In this document: positions 54,988 through 64,000 of the stretch, piece after piece | How positions within the stretch are numbered: the stretch's first letter is position 1 | Layout: each line of letters starts with the position of its first letter | NCBI GenBank assembly: GCA_017311185.1 | Contig: JAESUZ010001741.1 | Coordinates: 62,001 to 126,000 of the forward strand | Length of the DNA stretch: 64,000 bases | Reading direction: 5' to 3' | From: Proteles cristata cristata | Lineage: Eukaryota; Chordata; Mammalia; Carnivora; Hyaenidae | Position numbers and translations under genes: made by a program | Notes under the pieces: generated by a model | The model's input: the letters and a program-made list of their open reading frames with translations, nothing else | The model's database searches: none | What the model was told of the DNA's origin: nothing

Positions 54988-55321
54988 CTTTTTTCTAATA
55001 GCTTATTGTCAAGTTGGTTTCCATATAACACCCAGTGCTCATCCCCATCGAGTGCCCTCCTCCATGCCCATCTCTCCCTCCCCCACACACCCATGAGTCC
55101 TCAGTTTTTGTCAGCATTCAAGAGTCTCTCATGGTTTGCCTCTCTCCCTTTCCCCCACCATTTCCGCCCTTCTTCTCCCCCTTGGTCCTCCGTCAAGTTC
55201 CTCCTAATCCTCCTATACGTGCAAACATATGATATTTGTCCTTCTCTGCCTGACTTATTTTGCTCAGCATAACACCCTCAGGTTCCATCCATGTTGCTAC
55301 GCATTCATTCTTTCTCATTGT
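54988..55321 (-). mobile_element. 5'-truncated L1 3' end
   Basis: CCAAGGACATGAG at 54,975-54,987 and 55,322-55,334. Same 3' end type as the copies at 19,670 and 28,851. Confidence 0.95.
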
Positions 55322-55334
55322 CCAAGGACATGAG

Positions 55335-56141
55335 TTTCATCCAGAAACCGAGAGAAGTAGATATTCTGGCCAAACATTTTTCCAGTTCCCAGGTTGATTC
55401 ACAGCCTTTGAGACAAATACAGACCCCCCAGAAGCTCAGAGTTTCTCTCTGATCCTGGGCTGTTGGTTCAGGCTACAGTGTGAAACCTGTAAGTCTGTGG
55501 CGGTGCCTGTCGGAGGCCCTACAGGCCCCCACGGAAGGAGACACACACACCGGCCTTCTGAGCTCTGAGGACTAGTGCCCGGAAATAACACTTGTGCGTA
55601 TACGTGTGCTGTGCCATCGAAGCGTGGTGCCAGGACAGTTCCGTAACTGTGAGCTTGCACGAGCAGAGCTTGTGTGAGAAAGCCTCTCATCTGTGCATAT
55701 GCAAGGCCTCCCTGGGCACCTAGAGTAACGAGGCTCCGCGAGCTGAGGACGAGGAGACCATCATTGGAAAGCATGTCTTTGCTAGGAATCTAAAAGGTAG
55801 AATCACGTGCTCAGCAAACCCATGGACATGTGTTGCAGGAATTCACAAGCAGGCTTTTCTGGTGGAGCCTGTTAACTCTGCTCTGAGAGATCATCAAGCT
55901 TCATGATCTCTGTGCCGATGGGATAAAGTTCTCACTTCTCAGCAGGACAAACACTTCAGGATCAGGACTGAGCCTGCCTTTCCTGACATAACCCCTCTCA
56001 GAACCCGTCCCCCCGCCCCGCCCCCGTCTTGGCTGAATTGAGCTCCAACTTCATGGGAATGCTCACTTTACCCTGAAAAAAAGGAAAAGAAAAAGAAAAT
56101 AAGTTTATTTTTTCTCCTGCTAAATTAATAGTATACACACA
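55335..56141. other. Unassigned DNA
   Basis: A minus-strand open stretch at 55,436-55,774 (112 codons) has no recognised domain. Nothing else. Confidence 0.3.
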
Positions 56142-56338
56142 CATATATTTTTATGTTTATTTACTTTTGAGAGAGAGTGTGAGCAGGGGAGGGCCAGGGA
56201 GAGAGGGAGACAGAGGAGTCAAAGCGGGCTCTGCGTGGACTGCGGAGAACCCAATGTGGGGCTTGAACTCAGAGACCGTGCGATCATGACCTAAGCTGAA
56301 GTCAGGCGCTCAACCAATTGAGTCAGCCAGGCGCCCCT
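56142..56338 (-). mobile_element. SINEC-type SINE
   Basis: Ends AGTCAGCCAGGCGCCCC; GTATACA flanks both sides. Confidence 0.9.
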
Positions 56339-56538
56339 GGTATACAAGTATTTTAAATGTGTTCTCTCCATCTCTGACACGTCTTTGTCCTCGTAACCCT
56401 GAAAAATTTCTCTGCACAATAGCTAGACACATTGAACGAAATATTATAAGGACACTATTGAAGGCACTGGCACTATGATATAATGGACAAACAGAATGTC
56501 ATAATTTTCTTTAGTTATTTAAAAATTTTTCCCTTTAT

Positions 56539-56755
56539 GGGATGTCTGGGTGGTGCAGTCAGTTGACCATCTGGCTCTTGGTTTTGACTCAGGTCATAAT
56601 CTCACAGTTCGTGAGTTCGAGCCCTACATTGGGCTCTGCACTGACAGCATGGAGCCTGCTTGGGATTCCATACCCCTCTCTCTCTGCCCACCCTCCACCC
56701 CCACCACTCATTCCCTACCTCTCTCTCTCTCTCAAAAATAAACATTTGAAAAAAA
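56539..56755 (+). mobile_element. SINEC-type SINE, old
   Basis: Head GGGATGTCTGGGTGGTGCAG; body with the older GGAGCCTGCTTGGGATTC block. Confidence 0.88.
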
Positions 56756-56818
56756 TCTTTAAATTTTTTTTCACTTTGTAATCAATATTTCTTGTGTCTT
56801 ATCTAAGAAATTTTTCTT

Positions 56819-57045
56819 GGGGTGTCTGGGTGGCTCAGTTGGTTGAGTGCCTGACTTTGGCTCAGCTCATGATCTCACGGTTTGTGGGTTTGAGCCCTGC
56901 ATTGGGCTCTGTGCTGACAGCTTAGAGCCTGTCGCCTGTCTTCAGATTCTGTGTCTCACTCTCTCTCTGACCCTTCCATGTTCACACTGTCTCTCCCTCT
57001 CTCTCTCAAAAATAAATAAAACATTAAAAAAAAAAAAAAAGAAAA
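56819..57045 (+). mobile_element. SINEC-type SINE
   Basis: Head GGGGTGTCTGGGTGGCTCAG; 18-base A-tail. Confidence 0.9.
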
Positions 57046-57412
57046 TTTTCTAATTCTCAGGTCACAAAAATATCCCTTGTTATCATCTACAAAATGTTTT
57101 GCCATTCTCATTTGTATGTACAATACTCCTAGATTTCATTTAGTCACAAGCTTCTATTATGAAAATTTAAAGATACACACTTACATTGAAAAAATATACA
57201 AAAAGGATCACTGGATTATCCACTGCGTGTTTTCAGCAGGATTAATGTTGTTAACTTATGTGCTTGGCACATTTATGTGTATATTTGTTTTGTTGAATCA
57301 TTTAAAAGTATGCTGCAGACATACAGACACATTACCCCTCTATACATCAATAATGTGTATCTTAATGTATATTCTACCTAAAAATACCTGATTCATCCTC
57401 AAATGTCAATAA
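57046..57412. other. Unassigned AT-rich DNA
   Basis: An open stretch of 104 codons at 57,077-57,391 (+) has no domain and is probably LINE debris. Confidence 0.3.
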
Positions 57413-57429
57413 AATACCTAACATTTTCT

Positions 57430-57659
57430 TTCTTTTTTTTAATATATATATTTTTTAATTTATTTCTAGGAGAGAGAGAGAGAGACAGCGTGAGCAGGGG
57501 AGGGTCAGAGAGAGAGGGAGATACAGACTCTGAAATAGGCTCCAGGCTCCGAGCTGGCAGTCAGCACAGAGCCCGATGCGGGGCTCAAACCCTCGAACCG
57601 AGAGATCGTGACCTGAGCGAAAGCCGGACGCTTAACCGACTAAGCCACCCAGGCGCCCC
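57430..57659 (-). mobile_element. SINEC_Fc-type SINE with 17-bp target duplication
   Basis: AATACCTAACATTTTCT is present at 57,413-57,429 and 57,660-57,676. Confidence 0.96.
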
Positions 57660-58297
57660 AATACCTAACATTTTCTAATATTCATTCCGTAATCAAAATT
57701 ATCCAGTAGTTCCTAAACTGACTATAATTTTCTTTTAAACCAGGATTCATTCAAGGTTCATGTTTTGATATTGTTTACTGTCTTTTTGACATCTTTTACT
57801 TTAAATCTGGAACAATCCCACAAAATTTCTTTTCTAGAGCAACTTGGAAAACCCAAGTGCACTTGTCCTGATGCAAAGCCCACACTTGTTTTCGTCCCGT
57901 TGTCTCGTCCATTCGAACATTTATCACGTGCTTCATACCCGTGTTTCTGGTTTTGGAAGTGAGGTCAAACACTTGAATAGACAGAGATTTTGCATATGAT
58001 ATAAAGTAGAGGCAAAGTTTTAATTTTTTCGCTGATGGATATCCAATGGAGTCATCACTATTTATTTAAAAGACCGTCCTTACTTTGTCTATTACTTTGC
58101 AGCATACTCTGTTATGAATCCAGTGTTCTGAAGTGCATGTCTATCTCTACTTCTTTCTATTGCTCTGTTTATCCTTAAAATAACCAATGTTTAATGTAGC
58201 TTTTAATGTGCAATTATATCTTATAAGCAAGTTATCACACCCTCTTAAAATTTGTCTTGACTATTTTTGACAATTTGCACTTACATTTAAATTTCTT

Positions 58298-58705
58298 TTT
58301 CCAGGTTTGTTATATTTAGTTTTAAATTTTAATTCCATTATAGTTAACACTCAGCATTAATAATAGTTTCAGGTATACAATATAGTGACTCAGCAAACCT
58401 ATACATCACTCCATATTCATCAGGATACGTGTATTCTTAATCCCCATCATACTTAACCCATCCCCCCACCCACCTGCCCTCTAGTGACCACCAGGTTGTT
58501 CTCTGTAGCTAAGAGTCAGTTTCTTGGTTTGTCTCTTTTTATCCCTTTGTTTATTTTGTTTCCTACATTCCACATATGAGTGTAATTATATGATATTTGT
58601 CTTTCTATAACGAGCTTTTATTACTTAGCATAATACACTCTAGCTCCATCCATTTCATTCAAATGGCAAGATTTCATTCTTTTTAATGGCTGAGTAATAT
58701 TCCCA

Positions 58706-58763
<58 letters not shown>

Positions 58764-59090
58764 AAGAGAGAGACCCCACATCTTCTGTATCCATTCATCT
58801 ATCGATGAACACTTGGGCTGCTGCTATCATTTGCCCATTGTAAATAATGCTTCAATAAACATAGGGGTGCATGTATCTCTTTGAATTAGTGTTTTGTATT
58901 TTGGGGATAAATGCCCAGTAGTGAAATTACTGGATCATTGGAGAATCCAATTTTTAACTTTTTGAGAACCCCCTACATTATTTTCCAGAGTGGCTACACC
59001 AGTTTGCATTCCCACAAACAGTGTAAGAAGGTTCCCCTTTCTCCACATCCTCACCAACATCTGTTGTTTCTTGTGGTTTTGATATTAGTC
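58298..59090 (-). mobile_element. L1 3' part with 15-bp target duplication
   Basis: ACATTTAAATTTCTT at 58,283-58,297 and 59,091-59,105. Older L1 type than the copy at 19,670; ends with TTAACACTCAGCATTAATAA. Confidence 0.93.
58706..58760. repeat. (CT)n(GT)n compound microsatellite
   Basis: About 13 CT units followed by about 14 GT units, inside the L1. Confidence 0.96.
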
Positions 59091-59778
59091 ACATTTAAAT
59101 TTCTTAGTTTTTTTTTTCAAATTCCACAGAAATTTAGGCATTTGGGAGCACTTGGATTGGTTGATATTGCATTGAATCTACCAAATGGTGTGGGTAGAAT
59201 TGACTTTCTTACCTCATGGACTCTTGCAATTCATTAACATGATTACTAAAACTTAATTTACAACTTTTTAAAGGTGTACCACTTAAGACAAATTTCTCAT
59301 CAAAGCAATCTATATATCTTTGGCTAACCTTCCTGCTGAGTATTTGATTATGTTCTGTTTAAACAATTAAGCTTAATTTTAATGGTTTATGAAGAATATA
59401 TAGAAATATTGTGAATTTTGTATTTATCTAGCAGCTTTGCTAAACTCATGAAATTGTAATAATGCACTGCTAGTTTCTTTTTTAAATTTTATGTTCACAA
59501 AGCATACTAATGATGGTTTCTTTTCTAATCTTTATATATTAAATTTTCCTCTTTTGCCTTAAATTCACTGGCTAATTCTGCCAATACAATATTGAGTGGA
59601 GGGAGTAGTAGAGACACCCTTTCCTTGAATATTGTTATTTCCTTGAATATTATCATTTCAGAGGGTAAGGATGAGATGTTTCAGCATTGTGTATGAAATC
59701 TGCTGCGTGTTTGTGTTAGGTAGTCTATCAGGCTGAAGGTCTCTTCTATCCTCAGCATGCTATGAATTTAAAATATGA

Positions 59779-59984
59779 GGGGCGCCTGGGTGGCTCAGTT
59801 GGTTGAGCGTCTGACTTGGGCTCAGGTCATGATCTCGCAGTTCATGGGTTCAAGCCCCGCATTGGGCTCTGTGTTGACAACCAGCTCAGAGCCTGGAGCC
59901 TGTTTTGGATTCTGTGTCTCCCTCTTTCTCTGACCCTCCCCTGTTCACGGTGTCTCTCTCAGAAATAAATTAAAAAAATTCAAA
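59779..59984 (+). mobile_element. SINEC_Fc-type SINE
   Basis: Near-consensus head; AAAATATGA flanks both sides. Confidence 0.94.
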
Positions 59985-60611
59985 ATATGAATCAATGCTA
60001 GATTTTATCACATGCTTTTTGAAGTGTGTATTGAGATGACCATGTGATCAATGATATATGAATTAGTTGATTTTGAATGTTAAACCATTTTTGCTTTCCT
60101 GGGGGGAAAATCCAACTTTACATTGCTTCTTTGGGTTTACTAATATTTCATATAGGATTTTTACAACCATGTTCATGCAAAACATTGGGCCTATGTTTTT
60201 TCTTTCTCATAATGTCTCTATCACACTTTGATACCATAGTTACACTGTCCTTAAAGTATGATTTAGTATTCTTCCTTCTTTTTCTATCCTCTGGAAGATT
60301 TGTTGTAAGCTCAAGATTAGTTCTTCCTTAAGAACTGGTAGAATTTGCTAATAGAGTCATCTTTGCCAGGAAAATTATTTATGGGAAGGTTTTATTTATA
60401 ACTGAAATATCCTTAAGCATTAAATTGTTGTTCATATTTTTAATTTATTTCTGTATTTATCACAGAATTACAGATATAGTCATATCCTTTTAGTAATTTG
60501 CCCATTTCATTTAAACTCATATATTTATCAGCATTAAATTGTTTGTAATTGTATTCTTAGTCTCTGTAGGAGCTGAAGAAGTGATGTCTCTTTTTCCATT
60601 TATTATTTTTT

Positions 60612-60709
60612 TATTATTATTAAGAGAAATTTGCCCCCAACATGGGGCTTGAACTCAGGACCCAAGATCAAGAGTGTCATACTCTAAGGACTGAGCCAGC
60701 CAGGTGCCC
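60612..60709 (-). mobile_element. Short old carnivore SINE
   Basis: CATGGGGCTTGAACTCAGGA to GAGCCAGCCAGGTGCCC; lacks the felid-specific middle block, so an older subfamily. Confidence 0.75.
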
Positions 60710-60944
60710 TCCTTTTTCATTTATAATATTAGCTTTTCTAATATTTCTAATATTGTGCTTTCTCTCCATTTTTCTTGACCACTATTGCCATAGAGTTATC
60801 AGTAACATTAATCTTTTTAAAATATTTTTTATTAAGTCAGCATCTTTTGTATATTGAGTTTCTATTTCGTTAATTCTCTACCCATACAGCTCCTTCTTTC
60901 TTTCTTTTTTTAAAAATTTTTATTTATTTGTTTGTTTGTTTGTT

Positions 60945-61240
60945 TGTTTTCTCCATGTGTCTCCTATGCGCAGCCCAGAAAGATTGCTGTCATAATTTTA
61001 TCGTCATTCAGGTCAAAATGCTTCCGAGAGTCCAGAAGAAGCTGTGGAGGAGAAGGAACGGAGGAGAGAAAGAAACCCAGCACCTTATCTGAAGGAAATC
61101 CAGGAGGCACTGGAGAACTTCGGTGTTGGAAGGCTCTGCTCTGAGGCAAAGAGGATGAAGCGAAGTCTTGGCTGAACGGCCCAACCGATGTGAAATGTGC
61201 TTTCAAACCAGGACTCTTTTGTCCTGAGAAAAAAATTTTT
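60945..61240. other. Non-LINE island with overlapping open frames
   Basis: Higher GC than its L1 surroundings. Plus strand: about 59 codons from 60,995 to TGA near 61,174, including EEKERRRERNPAPYLKEIQE. Minus strand: about 80 codons from a TTG at 61,206 to TAG, followed by an A-rich (AAAC)n(AAAT)n run. I do not recognise either product. A small retrocopy on the minus strand is the simplest reading. Confidence 0.4.
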
Positions 61241-61621
61241 TTATAATTTCCATTCTAAGGTCATATTATATTATAAACATACTAGTTATTTGTTAGTTGA
61301 ATAATGGCTTAATTGAATGCGGTGAGAGAATATGGTGTGTATCATTTTAGTCATTTGAAATTTATAGTTGGTTTATAGCCCAGCATATGGTCGAGTTTTG
61401 TAAATATTCTGTGTGTGCCTTAAAATAATATGTATTCTGCAGTTGTTGGGTGTTCTATATATGTCTGCTAGGTCTAATGTGATAACTGTGCTGACTAAAT
61501 TTCACATGCCATTATTCATGTTTTTTCTGCTTTTTCTATTACTCAGAGAAGTATGTTAAAGTCTTCAACTATATGCAGATTTGTATATTTCTCTATAGAT
61601 TTCTGTTGGTTTTTAATAACT

Positions 61622-61750
61622 TTTTTTTTTTTAAGTAGGCTTCACACACAGCACAGAGCCCTGTTCAGGGCTTGAATTCACAACACTGAGATCAAGACCA
61701 GGGCTGAGATCAAGAGTCAGATACTTAATCAACTGAGCAACCCAGGTGCC
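61622..61750 (-). mobile_element. Short old carnivore SINE
   Basis: GAGATCAAGAGTCAGATACT to GAGCAACCCAGGTGCC; same old class as the copy at 60,612. Confidence 0.75.
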
Positions 61751-62486
61751 TCAATTTCTGTCCATTTTTAATTTATATATTATTACTTATGTTATTAGGT
61801 GCTTACAAGTTTAGAGTCATTTTGTCTTCCTGGTATATTGTATGCTTAATCATCATGAAAAATTTCTCTAAATCCTTAGTTATCCATTTTGCCTTAAAGC
61901 CTACCTTGTCTGAAAACAAAATGGCTAATTTTATTTTGGATTATTTATGCTTAGTAACTCTCACCCTTTACTTACAAGCGTTATTTATCTTTCTGTGTTA
62001 GGTGTCTATTTTGTCTCTCCCTTTCTGAATCGCATATTCTCTCATTCTAGTTTTCTTTTGAACTCTTTGGTATATGTTTATTCTCCCTCTCCCACTCCCA
62101 TAAGGTTCATGGTTATATACACATTAAACATTCTTTGAGATTACAAAATACATCCAGGATATACCAGATTCTGTTCATAAATAGTTTTTCTGCCCCATTT
62201 TACCCTCTTTCTATACAATGTAAAGACCTTCGAATTTTACAATGCTATATTCACTCTCTTGAATTATATAATTATATGGTCTATTATTGGTGTGATTAAA
62301 CATAGATAGATATTGCCTATCTAACTATATAAAGAGAAACATGTTTATAGTCAATCTTTGCAATACATTTACCATGACGGTTAATTTTATGCGTCAACTT
62401 GATTGGGCCATAGGGTGCCCATATATTTTGTGTGAACATTATTTCTGAATGTGTCTATGAGGGTGTTTCCAGATGAGAATGACATT

Positions 62487-62837
62487 TATTTATATTTTTT
62501 TATGTATTTAATTTATTTTATTTCGTGAAAATCCAAGTTAGTTAACATATAGTATAATAATGTTTTCTGGGGCGCCTGGGTGGCTTTGTCGGTTAAGCAT
62601 CCGACTTTCGCTTAGGTCATGATCTCGCGGTTCGTGGGTTCGAGCCCCGCGTCGGGCTCTGTGCTGACTGCCAGCTCAGAACCTGGAGCCTGTTTCAGTC
62701 TGTGACTCCCTCTCTCTCTGACCCTCCCCTACTCACACTGTCTCTCTCTCTCCTAGAAATAAATAAAAACATTAAAAAAAATTTTAAAAAAATAATGTTT
62801 TCAGGAGTAAAATTTAGTGATTTATTACTTAGATGAA
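62487..62837 (-). mobile_element. L1 3'-end fragment, older felid/carnivore type
   Basis: CCAAGTTAGTTAACATATAG and GGAGTAAAATTTAGTGATTT are the two halves, split by a SINE. Same 3' end lineage as in the 16,348 chimera. Confidence 0.8.
62568..62790 (+). mobile_element. SINEC_Fc-type SINE with 12-bp target duplication
   Basis: AATAATGTTTTC at 62,556-62,567 and 62,791-62,802. Confidence 0.96.
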
Positions 62838-62848
62838 AGTAACATTTA

Positions 62849-63049
62849 TTTATTTATTTTGAGAGACAGAGATAGCATGAATGGGGTAGAGGCAGAGAGA
62901 GGGAGAGGGAGAGAGAGAATCCCAAGCAGCCCTACACTGTCAGCACAGAGCCCAATGCGGGTCTCAAACCCATGAAACCATGAGATCGTGACCTGAGCCA
63001 AAGCCCAGAGCCGGACACTCAACCAACTGAGCCGCCCAAGTGTCGTGGG
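62849..63049 (-). mobile_element. SINE with 11-bp target duplication
   Basis: AGTAACATTTA at 62,838-62,848 and 63,050-63,060. Confidence 0.94.
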
Positions 63050-63073
63050 AGTAACATTTAAATTGGTAGGATG

Positions 63074-63877
63074 GGGGCACCTGAGTGGCTCAGTTGGTTA
63101 AGCGTCTGACTTCAGCTCAGGGCATGATCTCACGGTTCATGGGTTCGAGCCCCGTGTCAGCTCTGTGTTGACAGCTCAGCCTGGAGCTGCTTCAGATTCT
63201 GTGTCTCCCTCTCTCTCGGACCCTCCCCTGCTCACACTGCCTCTCTCTCTGTCTCAGAAGTAAATAAAACATTAAAAAAAAAACAACCTACAAGGACAGA
63301 AATTGTTCTGTGGGTTAACTCTGAGCCTGTGGAGCAGGGGCAGCCCAGGGGGTGATGGGTTCTGGGTGTGACACGGTTGACAGGTGGTGATTATCTGTTA
63401 GGTGAAAGCAGGGTTGTCAATGTATTTAAACGTTCATCCTACTTTTGAAGGAGGCTGGGTTGATTGCAGGTCTTGGGGACAGAGGAATACTGTGAGCTAG
63501 ATGTAAATGCACAAGGGATGGAGGTTAAGACTCCAGTAAATGATAGCAGCAAAACAGGGAGGAACAAAATTCGTCCAACTTGAGGATTCATAAGAGTCCA
63601 TGGTACACTGGTTAAAAATTAAGATTCTCAGGTTTAATACTGGGAATTTATTTACAACATCTGATTGTGCCCTCAACTGGGCATTTTAATGCTGTGATTG
63701 TGATGCAGGCTCTGCTTCGAGCTTTGTGCTAACAGCCAGCTCAGAGCCTGGAGCCTGTTTCGGATTCTGTGTCTCCCTCTCTCTCTCTGACCCTCCCCTG
63801 CTCACGCTGTCTCTCTCTCTCTCTCTCTCTCTTTCAGAAATAAATAAAACATTTAAAAGTAATAATAATAAATAAAT
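63074..63877 (+). mobile_element. Composite SINE-spacer-SINE insertion
   Basis: A full SINE (63,074 to about 63,285), about 415 bp of non-repeat DNA, and a 5'-truncated SINE with its A-rich tail (about 63,700-63,877) are bracketed by one duplication, AAATTGGTAGGATG, at 63,060-63,073 and 63,878-63,891. It looks like one insertion event. Confidence 0.75.
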
Positions 63878-64000
63878 AAATTGGTAGGATGCGCAAAGCA
63901 GATTGGTCTCCACAATGTGGGCCTCATCCCATCTGTTGGGGAAGAAAAAAAAAAGGCTGAGTAAGAAAGAATTCTTTCTCTCTGCCTGTCTTCTGCCTTC

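Larger units (their letters stand above)
58000..62365 (-). mobile_element. Large old L1M ORF2 remnant, nested host
   Basis: Antisense ORF2 phrases recur (GATATTGCATTGAATCTACC, AATACAATATTGAGTGGAGG, TTGGGTGTTCTATATATGTC). Interrupted by a younger L1 (58,298-59,090), SINEs (59,779; 60,612; 61,622) and a non-LINE island at 60,945-61,240. No open frame survives. Confidence 0.7.
62370..63940 (+). mobile_element. Unnamed old interspersed repeat split by five insertions
   Basis: Segments at 62,370-62,486, about 63,050-63,073 and 63,892-63,940 read as one element (GGTTAATTTTATGCGTCAAC, then GTGGGCCTCATCC). I recognise it as a common mammalian repeat but cannot name its family with confidence. Confidence 0.5.

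Noticed and set aside
2600..63300. tRNA-like heads of the SINEs as tRNA genes
   Set aside because: They keep A- and B-box-like motifs but lack cloverleaf pairing and end in the SINE body.
600..63900. Many 60-90 codon open frames with GSVLTAQSLEPVSDSVSPSL-type translations
   Set aside because: These are translations of SINE bodies, not genes.
47168..64000. Search for GPX6 exons
   Set aside because: No [17 protein letters not shown] or WNFEKF coding was found on either strand; the gene would lie beyond the window or be absent.

Overview
This is a window of mammalian nuclear DNA, almost certainly from a cat-family carnivore (Felidae). The main reason is about 40 copies of a tRNA-derived SINE. 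Its head reads GGCGCCTGGGTGGCTCAG, it has the internal block GGGCTCTGTGCTGAC, a CT-rich 3' part and an A-rich tail, which is the feline SINEC_Fc type. Two single-copy genes and three tRNA genes place the window in the extended MHC class I region (human 6p22.1 equivalent). There are no bacterial features, operons or CRISPR arrays. All calls were read by eye; no database search was run.

Layout. Positions 1-5,400 are repeats and probable intron. SCAND3/ZBED9 lies on the + strand: a linker exon (5,401-5,548), an integrase-derived exon (6,835-8,318) and a hAT-transposase-derived terminal exon (9,367-11,289). The three exons join in phase and encode about 1,184 residues; the SCAN-domain exon was not found here. 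Positions 11-24 kb are old LINEs, SINEs and unassigned DNA. From 24 to 37 kb the sequence becomes GC-rich. It holds tRNA-Thr(TGT), a 1-kb GC-rich minisatellite, tRNA-Arg(TCG) and an intron-containing tRNA-Ile(TAT), separated by LINE/SINE blocks. At 37.7-38.65 kb is a processed pseudogene of OSTC on the minus strand.

GPX5, the epididymal glutathione peroxidase, lies at 41.8-47.2 kb on the minus strand, convergent with SCAND3 as in human. It looks damaged. Exon 3 is 116 nt and carries a 2-nt deletion that breaks the frame, and I cannot find exon 2, which should carry the catalytic Cys. Exons 1, 4 and 5 are well preserved. GPX6 was not found. From 47 to 54 kb the DNA is mostly unassigned with a few ancient MIRs. 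From 54 to 64 kb it is a nest of L1 and SINE insertions.

The genes do not form a pathway. The most interesting points are the damaged GPX5, the double domestication in SCAND3 (a GC-rich tract inside the hAT exon, loss of the expected catalytic Glu in the integrase, hAT-like debris just upstream), and several unusual retroposition products. These are a SINE-spacer-SINE block with one pair of target-site duplications, a SINE/L1 chimera, and SINE pairs that reused the same target.
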